NCBI RefSeq assembly: GCF_018613675.1
Contig: NZ_JAGGPQ010000015.1
Coordinates: forward strand, 79,099 to 143,098
DNA from: Arthrobacter sp. ISL-85
Lineage (GTDB): Bacteria > Actinomycetota > Actinomycetes > Actinomycetales > Micrococcaceae
DNA: 64,000 nucleotides
Direction: 5' to 3'
Shown here: positions 9,887 to 17,787 of the stretch, in pieces
Position numbering within the stretch: position 1 is the first letter of the stretch
How the letters are laid out: the number at the start of each line of letters is the position of its first letter
Translations under genes and position numbers: made by a program
The notes under the pieces: model-generated
Told to the model about the DNA's origin: nothing
Databases searched by the model: none
The model's input: the letters and a program-made list of their open reading frames with translations, nothing else

Positions 9887-10258
9887 TTACGGTTCACCCC
9901 TGCGGCGCTCGTCCCACCGCTCCTCGAGGCTGCTCATAAACGAACTCCGCTGCTTGCCAGGCTTTCCCCCGCTGGCCTTGGAGCGGGCTTTGCCTTGGGA
10001 ACTGCGCAAAGTGGCGAAGTAAACCCCGCCGCCCATGACCACGAAGCCCAGCACGCCCACAAATATGCTCTGGAGGGTTACCCCGACCAGCAACAGGAAG
10101 ACGCCGGCCAACGCGCACAGGACCCCAATGACCACATGCCTGGTAGACCATGACCGCCCCGGATCCGAACCCATTGAGTTCGCAAATTTGGGGTCGTCCT
10201 CGTGAAGCTGCTTCTCAAGCTGCTCAAGCAGCTTCTGTTCGTGCTCCGACAGCGGCAT
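9887..10258 (-). CDS. DUF3040 family membrane protein
   Basis: Small actinobacterial membrane protein of unknown function, usually encoded just upstream of mraZ as here (compare Rv2169c). 123 residues: N-terminal MPLSEHEQKLLEQLEKQL motif typical of DUF3040, two TM helices at about 42-62 and 65-84, and a basic C-terminal tail. The ATG at 10258 is preceded by a perfect AAGGAGG, which decides the start over a longer in-frame option. Position next to the dcw cluster suggests an envelope or division-related role, but no function is established. Confidence 0.85.
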   Translation of the reverse strand: MPLSEHEQKLLEQLEKQLHEDDPKFANSMGSDPGRSWSTRHVVIGVLCALAGVFLLLVGVTLQSIFVGVLGFVVMGGGVYFATLRSSQGKARSKASGGKPGKQRSSFMSSLEERWDERRRGEP

Positions 10259-10340
10259 CACGACCTCCTTTTGTAGGCCAACGTCCGGGCTGATCCCAGC
10301 CACTACTACTACCCCGTAGAACGCCTGCTGTTGCTGGAAA

Positions 10341-10374
10341 GTTCCCGCCGGCCAGCCTTGGCCAAAGCGGGAAC
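10341..10374. other. Hairpin between dinB and the DUF3040 gene
   Basis: GTTCCCGC (10341-10348) pairs with GCGGGAAC (10367-10374), with an inner GGCCA/TGGCC stem. No T-tract follows. It lies 136 bp beyond the dinB stop and 83 bp upstream of the DUF3040 start, so it could be a weak terminator or a leader structure. Confidence 0.35.
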
Positions 10375-10443
10375 CCAGCATGCGTTCGCGGGAGCGGGAG
10401 CATGTCCAAGAGGGTCCGGCAGTAAGTCCATTCACTCGAAACT

Positions 10444-10463
10444 ATGTATCTCTAAGGATAGAT
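10444..10463. promoter_or_regulatory. AT-rich inverted repeat upstream of the DUF3040 gene
   Basis: ATGTATC (10444-10450) and GATAGAT (10457-10463) form a 6-of-7 inverted repeat around TCTAAG, in a locally AT-rich stretch of a GC-rich region. The position suits a regulator site or promoter element for the minus-strand DUF3040 gene. No protein can be assigned. Confidence 0.35.
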
Positions 10464-10509
10464 TGTTGAGGGCCGATCTGAAAGACGGCAATGACTTCGC
10501 CGGAGCCTG

Positions 10510-11757
10510 TCAGGCGGGCCGTTGCGTGCTGTCGCCCGGCCGGTTTTCCGGCTCCATCAGGCGAGCGGGAAGGACCGATTTGTTGCCGAATTTCCGTGCC
10601 ACCTCATCCAGTACCTGCTCGGCCGCGCGCCAGTTGTCATCCCTGCGGTCAATGCTCAGCTGGAGCGAGGTCCGGGCTGCTTCCTCAAGTTGCTCAGCCC
10701 TGACGCCCACCAGCCGCACGGCCATGGCCCTTGTCCCCACGGACTCCAGGAGTTGAAGTGCCACCGCGTAGATCAGCTGGGCGCTGTCCACCGGAGTCTG
10801 GACTGTCCTGCTCCTGGTGATGGTGGAAAAGTCGGCGAACCGCAGTTTCAGCGCCACGGTCCGGGCCAGCATTCCGGAGCTCCGAAGGCGTCCAGCGGTG
10901 CGGTGGGATAGCCGCAGCAGTTCCCGGCGAAGGAGGGCATCGTCGTCGGTATCCACGGCGAAGGTCTCTTCCGCTCCGATGCTCTTTTCCAACCGCACCG
11001 GGGTCACGGGACGGGGATCGATGCCCCATGCGAGCTGGTGCACGTGCTCGCCCGTTGCGCCCAGGACCTTCTTCAACGACGACACCGGGGTTGCCGCCAC
11101 GTCCGCCACGGTCCTGATTCCCATCTTTGCCAGCACCTCTTTGGTCTTGGCGCCCACACCCCAAAGAGCACCCACCGGCAAACTGTGCAAATAAGGCACG
11201 GTCTGGTCCGGCCCTATGAGCAGCAGCCCGTCCGGCTTGCACCGCGTGGACGCGATCTTGGCGACGAACTTGGTCTCCGCAATGCCCACCGAGGCGGTGA
11301 TGCCAAGTTCCGCAGCGACACGGTGGCGGATAAGCTCACCGATCCCCCTGGGCGGTCCAAGCCGCCGCAGTGCGCCTGTGACGTCCAGGAAGGCCTCGTC
11401 GACGCTAAGCGGCTCGACGAGTCCCGTGATGGATTCAAAGATGGCCATCAGCTGCCCGGACACCTCGTAGTAGAGCTTGTGCCGCGGTTCGATCACCACT
11501 GCCTGCGGACACATCCGCATTGCCACGGCCATGGGCATCGCGGATTTGACGCCGAAGGCGCGGGCCTCGTAGGACCCCGAAAGGACCACTGAGCGCTCCC
11601 CCGGGAAGCCGACGATCACGGGCTTGCCGCGAAGTTCGGGGCGGGTGCGCAGCTCCACCGATACAAAGAAGGCATCCATGTCCACGTGCATGATGCACGT
11701 GCGCCGCCGGCCCGGAAGGGGCGCGGCGGATGCCTGGTTCTTACCTGCGGGCCCCAC
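10510..11757 (-). CDS. dinB: DNA polymerase IV (Y family)
   Basis: Translesion DNA polymerase. 415 residues from the chosen GTG. MHVDMDAFFVSVE carries the first metal-binding aspartates and YSTG-like region, SVDEAFLDVT the second acidic cluster, and ASVGIAETKFVAKIAS the palm/finger contact region; helix-hairpin-helix (GVGAKTKEVLAKMGI) and little-finger domains follow. The start is placed at GTG 11757 because AGGA lies 8 nt upstream; an internal ATG at 11691 (directly before HVDMDAFF) lacks a ribosome site. The open frame continues further upstream but would run under the divergent lipoprotein gene. C-terminus lacks an obvious beta-clamp motif that I could identify. Confidence 0.93.
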   Translation of the reverse strand: MGPAGKNQASAAPLPGRRRTCIMHVDMDAFFVSVELRTRPELRGKPVIVGFPGERSVVLSGSYEARAFGVKSAMPMAVAMRMCPQAVVIEPRHKLYYEVSGQLMAIFESITGLVEPLSVDEAFLDVTGALRRLGPPRGIGELIRHRVAAELGITASVGIAETKFVAKIASTRCKPDGLLLIGPDQTVPYLHSLPVGALWGVGAKTKEVLAKMGIRTVADVAATPVSSLKKVLGATGEHVHQLAWGIDPRPVTPVRLEKSIGAEETFAVDTDDDALLRRELLRLSHRTAGRLRSSGMLARTVALKLRFADFSTITRSRTVQTPVDSAQLIYAVALQLLESVGTRAMAVRLVGVRAEQLEEAARTSLQLSIDRRDDNWRAAEQVLDEVARKFGNKSVLPARLMEPENRPGDSTQRPA

Positions 11758-11866
11758 GGCTGCAATCCTATCGGTTTGTGCCGACAGCGCCGGTTTGTCC
11801 GGGGAGCATTGCAGGCTGGCTAAACTAAAGGCTGGTTCCGCCAACAACACCAGGAGGAAAGTCTTC

Positions 11867-12391
11867 GTGACGGCTATTGGATACTTCAAGCCAGCTGGCC
11901 TGGCCGCGCTTGCCGCCGTTGGGGCGCTGGTCCTGGCTGCCTGTAGCCAGACCCCGTCCGGACAAGCCGAGCCATCCCAGCCTGCTACCGTTGCCGCCAC
12001 CCACTCCACCCTGACGGCTTCACCCAGCCCGTCGGCGTCGCCCAATACCTCCGCAACCGTGGGCGCCATGGTGGAAGGCTTTCCGAAGCAACTCCTCCCT
12101 CTGATGACCGGGGCAACAGTGGTCTCCAGCAGCTTTGATAAGGCCTCCACGCCTTCCACTGCAGCGCTCGTGGGAACCGTCACGGCACCCACCGCCTCCG
12201 TCATCGACTTTTACAGCAAGGCCCTGGAAGGCCAGGGTTTCAAGGCCGTTCCCGGCGACAATGTGGGCGGAGTGGCCTCCAAGGATTTCGTTCGCGGTGA
12301 TAACGAGACTGTTAACCTCTCGGTAGTTGAAGCCGCCGGCGTTTCCACCTTCACCATCGGTGCCAATGTGGCAGCTGAGTCAGCAAAGTGA
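11867..12391 (+). CDS. Predicted lipoprotein of unknown function
   Basis: 174-residue secreted lipoprotein. The signal peptide ends in the lipobox LVLAAC, so the mature N-terminal Cys would be lipidated and anchored to the outer face of the membrane. A Thr/Ser/Pro-rich linker (about 35-65) precedes a small mixed domain containing VIDFYSKALEGQGFKAVPG. GTG start with AGGAGG 8 nt upstream. Its stop overlaps the next start by 4 bp (GTGA), so it is translationally coupled to the polyprenyl synthetase. I do not recognise the family; coupling suggests an envelope-lipid context. Confidence 0.8.
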   Translation: MTAIGYFKPAGLAALAAVGALVLAACSQTPSGQAEPSQPATVAATHSTLTASPSPSASPNTSATVGAMVEGFPKQLLPLMTGATVVSSSFDKASTPSTAALVGTVTAPTASVIDFYSKALEGQGFKAVPGDNVGGVASKDFVRGDNETVNLSVVEAAGVSTFTIGANVAAESAK

Positions 12392-13482
12392 CGGCCGCCG
12401 AACAGCTGAGGAATGAACAGGCCGGCTTCGTAGCAGGGGTGGCCGGAGAGCTCACGGGTTTCCTGACCGCACGGCAGTCCGTGATGTCCGGCATTTCCCC
12501 GGACATCGAACCCATCATGGGTTCAATATCCAATTTGGTTACCGGCGGAAAGCGACTCCGCGCCCTGATGTGCTACTGGGGCTGGCGGGGTGCAGGTGGC
12601 GAGGCCGGGGCCAGCCAGGTGGTCACGGCCGGCGCTGCGCTTGAGCTGTTCCAGGCGGCCGCCCTGATCCACGACGACATCATCGACCGTTCGGATACCA
12701 GGCGGGGCGGCCCCAGCGTGCACCGCCGCTTCAGCCAGCTGCACACCTCGCAGGGCTGGGCGCTGGACAGCGAACGGTTTGGCCAGGCTGCTGCCATCCT
12801 TGCGGGTGACCTTTGCCTGTCCTTCAGCGAGGAGGCGTTCACAGACATCGGCGAGCGTGCTGCCTCCGGAAGCCGGGCCAGGCTGATCTTCAACCTCATG
12901 CGGGCAGAGGTCATGGCCGGCCAGTACCTGGACATCCTGGAAGAAGTGGCAGGTCCGGTCCGGGACCGGGCCGGAGCGGTGGGCAGGGCGCAGTCGATCA
13001 TCCGGTTCAAGAGCGCCAAGTACTCAACGGAACATCCTTTGGCGCTGGGAGGAGCCTTGGCTGGAGCCTCCAATGAGTTGCTCCGGGGCTACTCCGCCTT
13101 TGCCCTTCCGCTGGGCGAGGCCTTCCAGCTCCGCGATGACGTCCTGGGCGTGTTCGGCGATCCGTTAACCACCGGCAAGCCGGCCGGGGATGACCTGCGC
13201 GAAGGAAAGCGGACCGTTTTGGTGGCCCTCGCCCTGGACCAGGCTTCGCCGGAGGAGTCGGCATTCATCGATGCCAGCCTTGGCAGCCCGGATCTATCGG
13301 ACGCCGACATCCTGGAGATCAGGCGGATCATCGAGGATTCCGGAGCGCTGCAGGCCACCGAAGTCCTCATCAACGAATTCGGCGCTGCAGCTTTCCATGC
13401 GCTTGATGGGCTTGACTTGGAAGAGTTGCCCAAAACGGCCCTGCGGAGGCTGGCTGAGGCCACCGTCAGCCGCGCCTCCTGA
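12388..13482 (+). CDS. Polyprenyl (isoprenyl) diphosphate synthase
   Basis: Trans-isoprenyl diphosphate synthase that condenses isopentenyl diphosphate onto an allylic primer. 364 residues with the first Asp-rich motif HDDIID at 95-100, conserved GGKRLR at 53-58 and the second Asp-rich motif LRDDVLGVFGD. Members here (compare Rv2173, idsA2) make geranylgeranyl or longer diphosphates for carotenoids, menaquinone or other lipids; chain length cannot be read from the sequence. GTG start overlapping the lipoprotein stop. Confidence 0.9.
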   Translation: MTAAEQLRNEQAGFVAGVAGELTGFLTARQSVMSGISPDIEPIMGSISNLVTGGKRLRALMCYWGWRGAGGEAGASQVVTAGAALELFQAAALIHDDIIDRSDTRRGGPSVHRRFSQLHTSQGWALDSERFGQAAAILAGDLCLSFSEEAFTDIGERAASGSRARLIFNLMRAEVMAGQYLDILEEVAGPVRDRAGAVGRAQSIIRFKSAKYSTEHPLALGGALAGASNELLRGYSAFALPLGEAFQLRDDVLGVFGDPLTTGKPAGDDLREGKRTVLVALALDQASPEESAFIDASLGSPDLSDADILEIRRIIEDSGALQATEVLINEFGAAAFHALDGLDLEELPKTALRRLAEATVSRAS

Positions 13483-13491
13483 CGCGGACTG

Positions 13492-13845
13492 CTACCAGGC
13501 CAGGGTCTGGGCCCTGCGCCTGATTTCCGTCTTGCGGCCTTCGCGCAGGGCATCGATGGGCCGGCCGCGCAGTGATTCGTCTTCCGTGAACAGCCACACA
13601 ATTAGGTCCTCGTCGGAGTAGCCGGCGTCAGCCAGCACCACGATGGTTCCCTTGAGGCTGTCCACCACCTGGCCGTCCTGGATGAACTCCGCGGGGACGG
13701 ACCGGATTTTCCGGTCGCCAACGCGCAAGGCCGCCAGGGAGCGCTCGTCGATCAGGCTGTGCACGCGGGTGATTGAAATATCCAATAAACGGGCGACGTC
13801 GGGCAGCGGCAACCATTCGCCCACCAGGTTTTCTACATTACTCAC
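13492..13845 (-). CDS. Rv2175c-like winged-helix DNA-binding protein
   Basis: 117-residue DNA-binding protein orthologous in size, order and sequence pattern to M. tuberculosis Rv2175c, a known substrate of kinase PknL. The N-terminal helix-turn-helix (LPLPDVARLLDISITRVHSLIDE) resembles excisionase/MerR-type folds; the C-terminal half (DSLKGTIVVLADAGYSDEDLIVWLF) is typical of the family. GTG start; no strong ribosome site, so a short leader or leaderless transcript is possible. The kinase gene lies 1.7 kb away, facing away. Regulatory targets are unknown. Confidence 0.85.
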   Translation of the reverse strand: MSNVENLVGEWLPLPDVARLLDISITRVHSLIDERSLAALRVGDRKIRSVPAEFIQDGQVVDSLKGTIVVLADAGYSDEDLIVWLFTEDESLRGRPIDALREGRKTEIRRRAQTLAW

Positions 13846-13949
13846 GGATCAAGGTTGCCACGCCGCGTGCCCTGGCGCCTAGTCGGGGCACCTCATTCCG
13901 CCTCTGGCCTGCGGACACTCCCAAGAAGAGGCCAATACCCGGATTCCTA

Positions 13950-14045
13950 AAATTCTTGTGCTATTCGCAGATTCATGAGAGATTCACTTTTATCACATTT
14001 GTAACACGAATAACTTGAGTCACAGTAGTATCAAGATTGATAGCG
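13950..14045. promoter_or_regulatory. AT-rich divergent regulatory region
   Basis: The 249-bp gap between the Rv2175c-like gene and the LysM gene contains a markedly AT-rich stretch. It includes CTTGA (14014-14018) and TCAAG (14031-14035) as a spaced inverted repeat, and several poor -10-like hexamers. It is the likely promoter zone for the LysM gene, but no single promoter stands out. I saw no c-di-AMP (ydaO-type) riboswitch signature. Confidence 0.4.
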
Positions 14046-14094
14046 GCATCCCCGTCCGCGTCCGCACCCGCAGTTGAGAAGAGGATTCTTTCCG

Positions 14095-15486
14095 ATGACG
14101 ATGTCCCGATCGCGCAAGCAGCCCCCCAAACCGAGTCTGCCGATGATTGCCGCCACCACCGCGGCGCTGCCAGCGGTCGTATTGTCATCCTTGGCCCTCG
14201 CCCAGCCGGCCACTGCCCAGCAGCCCGCACGGACCATTCCCAGCAGCCTTGCAGCAGCCATGAAGGCCCAGGCCGCAGCGACAGCAGCCGGCACCGTAAT
14301 TCCTGCCGCCGTTGTCTCCACCACCATTCCCGCGGCCTTCCAGCCCGCACAGCCGGCGGCACCCGCGGAGTACACCATCGTCCGCGGTGATACCGTCAGC
14401 GGGATCGCCGGCCGCTTCGGCCTCAACACCGGGGACATCCTGAAGCTGAACAACCTGCAGGCCAACACCATCATCTACCCCGGCCAGAAACTCAAGCTGT
14501 CCGGCTCGGCGGAGCCCGCGGCTCCTGCACCCGCCGCCCCGGCAGCCCCCGCGGCCCCGACCCCCTCAGGCGGGGCAACCTACACGGTGAAGCCCGGTGA
14601 CACCCTTGGTGCCATCGCCGCCAAGCACAATGTCTCCCTCTCGGACGTCTTCGCCTGGAACAACCTCTCCATGCGCTCGATTATCTATCCGGGACAAAAG
14701 GTCAAGGTAGGCGGCGGCGACCCCGCACCTGCCCCCGCAGCCCCGGCCGCGCCTGCACCTGCACCCGCACCGCTGGCAAACACCTCGGCTCCGGCAACAG
14801 GCTCCTACACCATCAAGGCCGGCGATACGCTTTCGGCCATCGCGTCCCGCCACGGCGTCAAGCTGTCGGACCTGCTCGCCGCGAACAAGCTGGGTATGAC
14901 CACTGTCATCTACCCGGGCAGCAAGCTGGTCATCCCCGGCGGCTCAGGACCGGTGGGCGCACAGCCTGCACCAGCGGCGCCCCAGCCGGCTGCCGCTCCC
15001 CTGGTGCCCAGTTCCTTCCTTGGGTTCAGCTACCCGGCCGCTGTTGTCAGCTCCGCGAATGACAACAAGGCCCTGCTGAACGCCTCGCCCGTTCCCTCAC
15101 GGGATGAAATGAAGAACATCGTTGCCGACACGGCACGCCGCATGGGCGTGGATCCTTCCCTGGCCCTGGCTTTCGCCTTCCAGGAATCCGGCTTCAACCA
15201 GCGGTCCGTGTCACCGGCCAACGCAATCGGCACGATGCAGGTCGTTCCCAGCTCCGGGCAGTGGGCATCGGACCTCGTCGGCCGGAAACTGAACCTGCTG
15301 GACCCGTATGACAACGCCACAGCCGGTGTTGCCATCATCCGGCAGCTGCTGGCCACCAGCAAGGACCAGGACACCGCTATCGCGAGTTACTACCAGGGCC
15401 AATACTCGGTGAGCAAGTACGGCATGTACGACGACACCAAGGCATACCTGGCGGCCATCAAGGCGCACCAGAAGAACTTCAGCTGA
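14095..15486 (+). CDS. Secreted triple-LysM lytic transglycosylase
   Basis: Exported cell-wall hydrolase. 463 residues: Sec-type signal peptide (hydrophobic 16-38, Ala-Xaa-Ala-like site near ATAQ), three LysM peptidoglycan-binding repeats beginning YTIVRGDT, YTVKPGDT and YTIKAGDT and each ending in IIYPG/VIYPG, separated by Ala/Pro linkers, then a C-terminal SLT (soluble lytic transglycosylase-like) domain with FQESGFNQ holding the catalytic Glu, followed by NAIGTMQVVP and the YNAT/Y-rich distal motif. Expected to cleave MurNAc-GlcNAc bonds in the wall. The ATG at 14095 is chosen over upstream TTG because AGAGG lies about 11 nt before it. Adjacent to the PASTA kinase gene. Confidence 0.92.
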   Translation: MTMSRSRKQPPKPSLPMIAATTAALPAVVLSSLALAQPATAQQPARTIPSSLAAAMKAQAAATAAGTVIPAAVVSTTIPAAFQPAQPAAPAEYTIVRGDTVSGIAGRFGLNTGDILKLNNLQANTIIYPGQKLKLSGSAEPAAPAPAAPAAPAAPTPSGGATYTVKPGDTLGAIAAKHNVSLSDVFAWNNLSMRSIIYPGQKVKVGGGDPAPAPAAPAAPAPAPAPLANTSAPATGSYTIKAGDTLSAIASRHGVKLSDLLAANKLGMTTVIYPGSKLVIPGGSGPVGAQPAPAAPQPAAAPLVPSSFLGFSYPAAVVSSANDNKALLNASPVPSRDEMKNIVADTARRMGVDPSLALAFAFQESGFNQRSVSPANAIGTMQVVPSSGQWASDLVGRKLNLLDPYDNATAGVAIIRQLLATSKDQDTAIASYYQGQYSVSKYGMYDDTKAYLAAIKAHQKNFS

Positions 15487-15514
15487 GCTCCGGCCACTGA
15501 CCAATACATGTTTG

Positions 15515-15544
15515 CGGGTCCGAACCGTTACCGGTTCGGACCCG
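15515..15544 (+). terminator. Terminator after the LysM transglycosylase gene
   Basis: CGGGTCCGAACC (15515-15526) pairs perfectly with GGTTCGGACCCG (15533-15544) across a 6-nt loop. The 12-bp stem is followed by TATTCATTT, a weak T-rich tail. It separates the LysM gene from the kinase gene starting 44 bp later. Confidence 0.8.
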
Positions 15545-15587
15545 TATTCATTTCGGACGCGTTTTGCTGCGGGATTAGGATCGTAGG

Positions 15588-17723
15588 GTGCAGGAACACG
15601 TGTCAGACCCAGTTGTAGGGACGCTGGTGGACAACCGCTATGCAGTCACCTCCAGGCTTGCCCGTGGCGGGATGTCCACTGTCTACCTGGCAGTGGACCA
15701 AAGGCTGGACCGCGAGGTGGCACTGAAGGTGCTGCACCCCCACCTCGCGGCCGACGAAAACTTCCTGGGCAGGCTGGGCCGTGAAGCCAAGGCCGCCGCC
15801 CGCCTGTCCCACCCGCACGTGGTAGGTGTGTTGGACCAGGGCAACGACGGCAACACCGCCTACCTCGTCATGGAATACATCAAGGGCCACACGCTGAGGG
15901 ACGTCCTCCGGGACAGGGGTGCGCTCCCGCCCCGGCTTGCGCTGGCACTGATCGATCCCGTGGTGGAAGGGTTGGGCGCGGCGCACGCCGCCGGCTTCAT
16001 CCACCGCGACGTCAAGCCCGAAAACGTCCTGATTGCCGACGACGGCCGGATCAAGATCGGCGACTTTGGACTGGCCCGCGCCGTCACCAGCTCAACGAGC
16101 ACCGGGGCCTTGATCGGAACAGTGGCCTACATCTCCCCGGAGCTGGTCCTTGGCAGGCCTGCAGACCCACGCAGCGACGTCTATTCCGTGGGCATCATGC
16201 TGTACGAAATGCTGACGGGCCGGCAGCCCTTCGAGGGCGAAGTGCCCATCCAGGTGGCCTACCAGCATGTCAACGGTACGGTGGGGGCACCATCGGACCT
16301 GGTCCCCCGCCTGGCCGGCGAAGTGGATGAACTGGTGCAGTGGTGTACCGCCAATGATCCCGAGAACCGGCCGGTGGACGGCAACGCGCTGCTCCAGGAA
16401 CTGCGCCACATCCGCACCAACCTCAGCGACGCGGAGCTGGACCTGCAGCCACCGGCCGCAGCCGCGGCTGCCGCCCAGCACCAGACCGAGATCCTGGGCC
16501 GCGCCAGCAATCCAACAACCCTGATGCCGCCCGCCCGGCCCGCCGCCCCCGCCTACCCGCCCGGTCAATACCCGGAAGCGCAGTACTCGAAAGCCCAATA
16601 CTCGAAAGCACAGTACCCCGGGGTGCGGGGCGGGGCGGCAGGGGCAGCTCCGCCGGGGCAGGCGGCCTACCACCAGCGGCCCGGACTTGCACTGCCCGAC
16701 GACGACGCCGACAGCGGCTGGTCTCCCCCGCCGCCGCGGCTGGGCAAGAGGGCGCAGCGGAAAGCGGACAGGGAAAGCGAGAAGCTCCGCGCCGTGGCCG
16801 CTGCCACACCGGTACATACCCTTCGAGCGGGAAATCCCCGCCGCCGGGGCCTCATATGGGTGGTGGTCCTCATCCTCGCGGCCCTGCTGGCGACGGGCGC
16901 CGGGTGGTTTTTCGGAATGGGTCCCGGTGCCGCCGCTGCGGTCCCCGCCGTAGCCAACAAGACAGTTGCCCAGGCCCAGCAGCTGCTCAACGGAGTGGGC
17001 TTCCATTCCACCACCAGCGACGTCTTCGACGACGACGTGCCCACGGGCCTGGTGGTGGGCAGCGAGCCTGCGGCGGGGACGGAAATACGGAAGTTCCAGC
17101 CCGTTTCTTTGCTGGTGTCCAAGGGTCCCCAGCTTTTCCCATTGCCGGAACTCACCGGCGGAAGCCTGGACGAAGCGAAGAGGGCCCTCAACGCGGCGGA
17201 GATGGCGCTGGGGACGGTCACCGAAAAGTTCGATGACACAGCAGCCGCCGGAACCGTCCTGTCCCAGGATCCACCTGCCGGCACCCCTGCCCGCCACGGT
17301 ACTCCCGTAGGTATCGGAGTTTCCAAAGGCCCACAGCCCATTCCCGTACCGTCAGTGGTGGGAAAGGCTGAGGACGATGCCGTGGCTGCGGTTGAGGCAG
17401 CAGGCCTCACTGCCGAAGTAGCCCCTGACCAGGTGTTCGACAGGAACGTTCCGGAGGGCGCCGTCGTCAGCCAATCCCCTGCCAACGGGACGCTGGCCAA
17501 GGGTGGAACGGTCACCCTGACAATCTCCAAGGGCCCCCGGATGGTGGCCGTTCCCAGCTTCATCGGCAAGCAGGCGTCCGAGGCACGCAAGGCACTCGAG
17601 GCACTGGGCTTCCAGGTCCGGGTGAACAACATCCTGGGCGGTTTCTTCGGCACGGTGCGGGACCAGTCACCGGTCAACCGGGAGGTTCCGGAAGGCTCTG
17701 TGGTCACCATTACCGTGGTGTAA
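15588..17723 (+). CDS. pknL: PASTA-domain Ser/Thr protein kinase (PknL/PknB type)
   Basis: Transmembrane Hanks-type kinase that senses peptidoglycan fragments or lipid II. 711 residues: kinase domain about 18-280 with catalytic Lys47, HRD at 139-141 and DFG at 159-161; a disordered Pro/Gln/Tyr-rich juxtamembrane region with two AQYSK repeats (16578-16607); TM segment about 422-444; four extracellular PASTA domains of about 66 residues each, three of them ending in SKGP. GTG start at 15588; a second GTG 12 nt downstream is also possible. Position between the Rv2175c-like gene and aroG matches M. tuberculosis pknL, although that kinase lacks PASTA domains. Likely substrates include the neighbouring Rv2175c-like protein and GarA at 32.2 kb (inference). 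Confidence 0.93.
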   Translation: MQEHVSDPVVGTLVDNRYAVTSRLARGGMSTVYLAVDQRLDREVALKVLHPHLAADENFLGRLGREAKAAARLSHPHVVGVLDQGNDGNTAYLVMEYIKGHTLRDVLRDRGALPPRLALALIDPVVEGLGAAHAAGFIHRDVKPENVLIADDGRIKIGDFGLARAVTSSTSTGALIGTVAYISPELVLGRPADPRSDVYSVGIMLYEMLTGRQPFEGEVPIQVAYQHVNGTVGAPSDLVPRLAGEVDELVQWCTANDPENRPVDGNALLQELRHIRTNLSDAELDLQPPAAAAAAAQHQTEILGRASNPTTLMPPARPAAPAYPPGQYPEAQYSKAQYSKAQYPGVRGGAAGAAPPGQAAYHQRPGLALPDDDADSGWSPPPPRLGKRAQRKADRESEKLRAVAAATPVHTLRAGNPRRRGLIWVVVLILAALLATGAGWFFGMGPGAAAAVPAVANKTVAQAQQLLNGVGFHSTTSDVFDDDVPTGLVVGSEPAAGTEIRKFQPVSLLVSKGPQLFPLPELTGGSLDEAKRALNAAEMALGTVTEKFDDTAAAGTVLSQDPPAGTPARHGTPVGIGVSKGPQPIPVPSVVGKAEDDAVAAVEAAGLTAEVAPDQVFDRNVPEGAVVSQSPANGTLAKGGTVTLTISKGPRMVAVPSFIGKQASEARKALEALGFQVRVNNILGGFFGTVRDQSPVNREVPEGSVVTITVV

Positions 17724-17754
17724 CCGGGGCGGCGCGCCGCGGGCCACCCCGGTT
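17722..17754. terminator. Bidirectional terminator between pknL and aroG
   Basis: AACCGGGG (17722-17729, overlapping the pknL TAA) pairs with CCCCGGTT (17747-17754), enclosing a second self-complementary GC-rich segment. It lies in the 64-bp gap between two convergent genes. Confidence 0.6.
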
Positions 17755-17787
17755 CCCAATGGCTGAAGCAGGTGCCGGAGTTCGGTC

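Noticed and set aside
13846..14094. c-di-AMP (ydaO-type) riboswitch before the LysM hydrolase gene
   Set aside because: Such genes are often so controlled in actinobacteria, but the leader is too short and lacks the conserved sequence blocks.
16578..16617. AQYSK repeats in the kinase linker as a mobile or regulatory repeat
   Set aside because: Only two short in-frame copies; ordinary low-complexity juxtamembrane sequence.
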